The notes beneath the pieces were generated by a model. It was not told the DNA's origin. It saw nothing but the letters and a program-made list of their open reading frames with translations, and did not search any database. The translations under genes were made by a program, and so were the position numbers. Below are positions 59,496 through 64,000 of a stretch of 64,000 bases of DNA, piece after piece (position 1 is the stretch's first letter; each line of letters opens with the position of its first letter). The stretch spans positions 7,479,570-7,543,569 of the forward strand of contig JASSKH010000005.1 of NCBI GenBank assembly GCA_031763025.1, read 5' to 3'. Origin of the DNA: Macrocystis pyrifera. Its lineage: Eukaryota; Sar; Phaeophyceae; Laminariales; Laminariaceae.

Positions 59496-62400
59496 TCAAA
59501 AAGACGACCCCGACGTCGCCCCCCCGCCCCTGTCCGCTGCATGGGGTCCGCACATCGTGATCCGCGCGCGGGAGGCGCCGTGGCGGAGGTTTCCTAAGGC
59601 ACAGGAAGGCTAAACCGTTCCTATCACCCGACGGGAGACGGAAAGCGACCGTACCGGCGTCGCTATGCGTCACCGGAGTCACGGACTTCTTCGTGGGTGA
59701 CCTTCGGCCGTGAGAGGTAAGGAAAGCCGGCGAGAGACTTGGCGGCGCGATCAGAGCACAGCAAGACACGCGGTACTCTGTGGCTCGGCATATTCAGCTG
59801 CTGCTGCTGCTTCTTCTTGCTGATGGTTTGCTGTTGCTACTGCTGCAGTAGTTTCGGCTCGTGACGACGAGGGAGGAACGGGTACTCATATGTTACCTTT
59901 TCGCCGTACGACGTGTTTGGGCGGGAGAAAAACGCCTGTCCTAAAAACGTAAAGACACCCGCCGGTCAAGAAGCCAACGTACTCCTTTCGGAGCTCCACC
60001 CACTTGTCCTGCGACGCAAATTTTGCCAAACGCACAACAAAAGAAACGATCAAAACGAAACGAAACGAATGCCATCAAATCACATCGAAACAGAATGACA
60101 CCAACCTTCAAGTCCGAAACGCAGATGGCACGCTTGAGGATGCGCTAATACACGATGTGGGGGGAGGAGGAGGGAGGAGGAGGAGGAGGAGGAGGAGGAG
60201 GAGGAGGAGGAGGAGGAGGAGGAGGAGGAGGAAGGGCGCGTGTGTGCGGGCTAAGCTACTACTGCAGAGCAAGCAAACACGCGCGGCTACGGGGTCGCCG
60301 ATGTTGGGTGGGTAGGTAGGTGGTGTTGGTGAAGCGGATGTCGTTATCGTACCAACCTTCAGGGGAGTGTCCATATCCCTCTGCAGGGTGTCCCTCACGA
60401 ACATTCCCAGAGTTTTATCTCGAACCATGGGCATCCCCATTGAGTGCACCAGCTCCCTCAGCACCTCTTTCCAGAACAGCAGTCCGTAGCCCCTTTACGC
60501 CGGAACGAACAGGAACAAAATACACAAACAAAAAAACCAAGACAAAAAAAAAACAGAAAACAAAGCACATGAACAACGAAAAACACCCCCCAAAGGGCCA
60601 GACCGGCCCGCAGGCCTTCTGCGGCTCGGGCTAGCGCGCCCTATCCACCACGCGAGAACATTTACAAACAAAGCGCGGGTCGTCCGCGCTTGGTCCACGT
60701 GTCCACGCGCGAAATGACGGCGGCCGACGTTTCGAGAGCTTGCGCGCGGGGGGGGCGCGGGGTACACGTGCCAAGCGAGTCGGAAAAGCGGACATCGTTT
60801 CGCGAGCGCTACAGTGTTGGGGGTCAACTGAACGGTTGCTTTCTAGTACCCCGACGGCGCGACCTGCGAAAGGCGGCGGTGCGGTTCCATTTTCCAAGTA
60901 CGCGACAGGTACATTGATACGCACGCTTTCTGCGCTTCTACCGAACAAAAATGCAAGCAACGAGTGCAAAAAAAAAAAAAAAGCCTCGGCAGTCGGAGTC
61001 ATGGATCCGTTGGTTTCAATGGGTAGAATCAACCATCCCGCCGACCATAAAAAAAAAAAAAAAGCCTACGCCGTGAGGCCCACCTATTAAGGGCCTGCAT
61101 CGAGGCGCATCCCTAAGGGTTGCACCCTAGCAAAGAAGTGCCTACGCCATAAGGCCCACCTATAAGGCTCTACATCGAGGCGCATCCCCAAGGGCTGCAT
61201 GACGGCTCTGTTCCAGACAGGGCGGAACAGCTCGCGGTGCACGAGCTCCCGGAGGTCGTCCGATTCGTTTCCCACCGATGACAGGTGCCCTAGGACTCCG
61301 CTGCCGAAGACATCTTCCATCATGGGGATCTGTTTAGGAAAGAGGTCGTCGGTTCATCGTTCCGTTCCGAGGGGATGATCGGGCGGCCAGGTATAGAGCA
61401 ACCTGTTAGCGTTTTTGCTGATTTCTGTCTTGTTGCCGGTCCGAGTAGTGGTGATTACGTTAAGCCGTTATTATTGTTGTCAACGTTGTTGCTGCTGCTG
61501 CTGTTGCTGTTGCTATTATTGACGTCGACTTCCGTGTTTTTGGCAGACTTTATTGTCGCTGTTCTCGCTGTTCTTGTTTGCCGAAACGCGACCACATGGC
61601 GAAGGGTTCGACCTCAACTACAGCGACCTAAAACAAACATGCAAATGTACGTACGGCGCAGCACTCGAGTGGCTCACCGCTCCTGACCAGAGCGTTTTCG
61701 TCTTTCTTGGAGCGTTCACGGACATCACACGGAAGGACAGGACCACCACCCCCCCCCCCCCCCCCCCCCCCCCCTCCGCCCCGGCATTGTAGGGATGCGA
61801 GGGTCTACGGTCACACGACTACGGCCATGCATGGTAATGAGTACAACCCCGCCCCCCCCCCCCCCTCCCCCCCTCCCCCTAAAAGAGAAAGCAATACGAA
61901 CATGCATCATCACCGCGGCGTACCAGCTGTCGGCGCAGCTTTCCCCGGGTCGACCAGGAGGGGGTGGTGTCCTTGAAGTACGGCACTCCGAACTTGTGCG
62001 CGAAGTCGTACACGACGTCCTTCCCGAAGGGGAGCATAGGCCGCCAAACTCGAACTCCGTTCACAACATTCTCCGGCAGCATGCCTGTCACCGAGCGAGG
62101 GGGGTTGTGGTGGAGGGGGAGAGGTGAAGGAGGGCACGTAGAAGGAGCGGGAAAAGAAAGCGTGGTTCATACTGTACGTGCTTGAGCTGCTACGATGAGA
62201 CCAGCCAGCCTCGCGTGTTCTCGAGGCAACAGCGATTGCGGGTTTTCACGCGAAAACCTTATCACACATCTGCAGCACAGTAGCAGTTGCTCGTGGGGTG
62301 AGGCTGTCACGCGTTCACGCCCCCGTTGTCCTGCGAGACACGGCTGCAGCCACGGACGGACAGATCCGCCCACCGCCAGAGATGCAAACGTACTGAGAGC

Positions 62401-63024
62401 AGGTGCCCGATTGTCCAACCACAGTAACACGTCTACAAGAGCGGTTTCCGCCCTCGTCGCAAGAAGCTCACCGGGGACCAAAAATTCAAAAAAAAATAAA
62501 GCGAAAAAAAAAACGTACCCCCCCTGTTCTCCCCCAGCCACTACTATCGCCAGCCATACCACTACCACCGAGTACTGCCAAGGACGAGGGGTAACCCCCG
62601 TCCAACCGCCTTCCCGACCCGCTCATAGAAGAGAAGACGAAACGTAAGTTCGCTACCCAAACGACAGCTTGAGATCACCGACACACCAACACACAAAAAC
62701 CCGAACACCAATACCAACACCTGCACCACCGCCACCACCAACACCAACCCCCACTACCGCCCCAACCCCGCCAGCCTCGCGGCCGCTATACAGCTACTAC
62801 TACCACCACCACCACCACCACCACCACCACCACGTACCCGCCAGCTCTAAAATGCTGGACCCCTTGATGAGGTTGGTGAGCACGTTCTCCTCGACATCCC
62901 CCTCGTGGTGCCCGAACATCACCGCGGGACACCCCCTACCCTTCATTGCCTCCCTGTACGCGTCGAAGCGAATCTCGCGAGCCATCTTCTCATACTCGTC
63001 GCGAGCCGTCACGCCCCTCCGGAT
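59496..63024 (-). CDS. PP-loop ATPase, tRNA(Ile)-lysidine synthase-like (5' end missing)
   Basis: Five exons, minus order: 63024-62838, 62084-61924, 61329-61160, 60492-60357, 59609-59496 (TGA). The phases 1, 0, 2, 0 fit at every junction and give 255 codons. Recognition: YEKMAREIRFDAYREAM, then FGHHEGDVEENVLTNLIKG, followed across a split codon by GMLPENVVNGVRVWRPMLPF and YDFAHKFGVPYFKDTTPSW then STRGKLRRQL. This is the HH.gD..E, RP(L/M)L and D(T/N)..s..RG..R progression of the TilS-like PP-loop family, which adenylates a substrate, in bacteria C34 of tRNA-Ile. Then MEDVFGSGVLGHLSSVGNES and LLFWKEVLRELVHSMGMPMV. The SGGxDS ATP-binding loop must lie upstream and was not found before 64000. The final exon is the least certain. 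Might act in cytosol or an organelle; no targeting peptide is visible. Confidence 0.72.
60163..60233. repeat. (GGA)n microsatellite
   Basis: About 22 GGA units in an intron of the PP-loop gene (TCC on its sense strand). Confidence 0.9.
61065..61200. repeat. Tandem duplication overlapping an exon end
   Basis: A ~70-bp block (CTACGCC..AAGGCCCACCTAT, then CATCGAGGCGCATCCC) occurs twice. The right copy contains the 3' end and donor of the PP-loop exon 61329-61160; the left copy preserves a second donor-like sequence in the intron. Confidence 0.75.
61779..61845 (+). mobile_element. Poly(C) SINE-like element, 67-bp 3' fragment
   Basis: CCCCGGCATTGTAGGGATGC ... GTAATGAGTACA between C tracts 61749-61774 and about 61849-61865, in an intron of the PP-loop gene. 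Confidence 0.7.
62797..62833. repeat. (CCA)n adjoining a 5' splice site
   Basis: About 12 CCA units; on the minus strand the donor GCGG|GTACG runs straight into (TGG)n. Confidence 0.85.
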
Positions 63025-63095
63025 CTATCGGTCATCAACGAGGCCAAAGCGAGACGGGGGGAGGGAAAGGGGGGAGAGTTGAGGGGGTCGAATCA

Positions 63096-63133
<38 letters not shown>

Positions 63134-64000
63134 TACACGCACGTCGGCACGTCAATAACATGCTGAACTCCATGTCCTGCGATGAGGAGGAGAAGCAGCG
63201 CGCGGGGGAGGGAGGTCTACAGTATAACTTACAGGTCCGGGGGCAGGGGATGGGGGCCGCCTTCTAATTGAACTCCTACCCTTCACGACGGGGAATAAAT
63301 AGACTATGTATGTACCTATCAGCCTACCAACCTACCTGTGTTCAAGTAAAAGAGGTTGGGCAACGCCGCTGGGGGCCGCCCGACACAAAGTCCAAGGAAA
63401 AAACGCGCGTTGGCACGCATAATAACTTACAGCCTGTCCTGTCAGGCGTAGGCAGCGGCGGATCGCCCAAGCCACCCTGGCCCGCAGCATATGAATGACG
63501 AAATACCTGACACTGCCGCGTACGGCTTATTAAGATAGGAGGTGAAAGGACTTGTCGCATCGCATTGCGTCGCAACACGGCGGCAGTGAGAAACGCTTCT
63601 GTCTCTCGGTCCCGAAAAAGAGGTGTTGGTACAGTGGGCAGACACGCGTTTTTCTTTGCTCACGGCGAACACACAAGGGAGCGCATGAAGCAATGGCAAT
63701 AGTAGCGGGTAAAACGAAGGTGCAAAAACCTCCCTCGGCTCCTTCAAGACGGTGGCTGCACGTACGACGCTCGGAGAGCGCTCCCGTCCTGCATAGCCTC
63801 CATTCCCCTCCAACTTGTTGCCGTTCCTCACAATACAGCAGTGTTTCATCTATAATTCGTCGTCTTTCACACAACACCATAAGAGGACATCATCTTATTT
63901 CCCCTCAGTCTTGTCCGAAATAAGAAATAAGTTGTCCAGCCGTATTTTTTCACTCCATCTCTCTATATATACTCCCCTATAGCGTACCTCGGCAATGGTT
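63025..64000. other. Upstream of PP-loop gene; exons expected but not found
   Basis: G32 tract at about 63100-63131. A minus-strand pair CCT|GTAAGTT (near 63228) and CTCATCGCAG (near 63173) looks like a 56-bp intron, but the flanking frames do not resemble the PP-loop N-terminus. Confidence 0.4.

Overview
The window looks like nuclear DNA of a photosynthetic stramenopile, most likely a brown alga. Genes are split into many short exons by 350-2,200 bp GT-AG introns. One gene encodes a DUF1995-type protein, a family typical of plastids. The intergenic and intronic DNA is full of microsatellites, foldback DNA elements and extremely long G/C homopolymers. This taxonomic call is inferred from gene architecture and not from a marker gene.

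Layout. 1-10.5 kb is repeat-dominated with no gene I can defend: a tRNA-derived SINE, two families of short foldback MITEs (TA and TTAA targets), a three-level nest of DNA elements at 1.9-3.0 kb, a terminal-inverted-repeat element at 5.75-6.54 kb, and a pair of LTR-like direct repeats at 7.3-8.5 kb. 10.5-14.8 kb (+) is a DUF1995 gene in six recognised exons, one intron of which starts with GC. 16.4-22.6 kb (-) is a large beta-propeller plus helical protein that I cannot name. Its start faces, about 550 bp away, the start of the main gene of the window.

23.1-47.2 kb (+) is about 24 kb and roughly 20 exons. It encodes a TMEM181-like seven-transmembrane (GOST/Wntless-type) protein fused at its C-terminus to a class-3 lipase with a recognisable Ser-Asp-His triad. 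This single-chain receptor-like membrane lipase is the most interesting gene here. 47.2-59.5 kb is again repeat-rich, with LINE 3' ends, SINEs and MITEs. 59.5-63.0 kb (-) is a PP-loop ATPase resembling tRNA(Ile)-lysidine synthase, whose first exons were not found.

The second major theme is a set of retroposon-like repeats whose 3' ends read GAGTAC(A/G) followed by poly(C), in both a ~535-bp SINE-like family and a LINE ORF2 fragment. Full-length and truncated copies commonly begin and end in C tracts (G tracts when inverted), so many of the striking homopolymers of this window are boundaries of mobile elements. Several long coding exons change frame at or near G/C homopolymers, which suggests either run-length errors in the assembly or real indels. 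Exon boundaries below were set by hand from splice motifs, frame and phase, and are not supported by transcripts.
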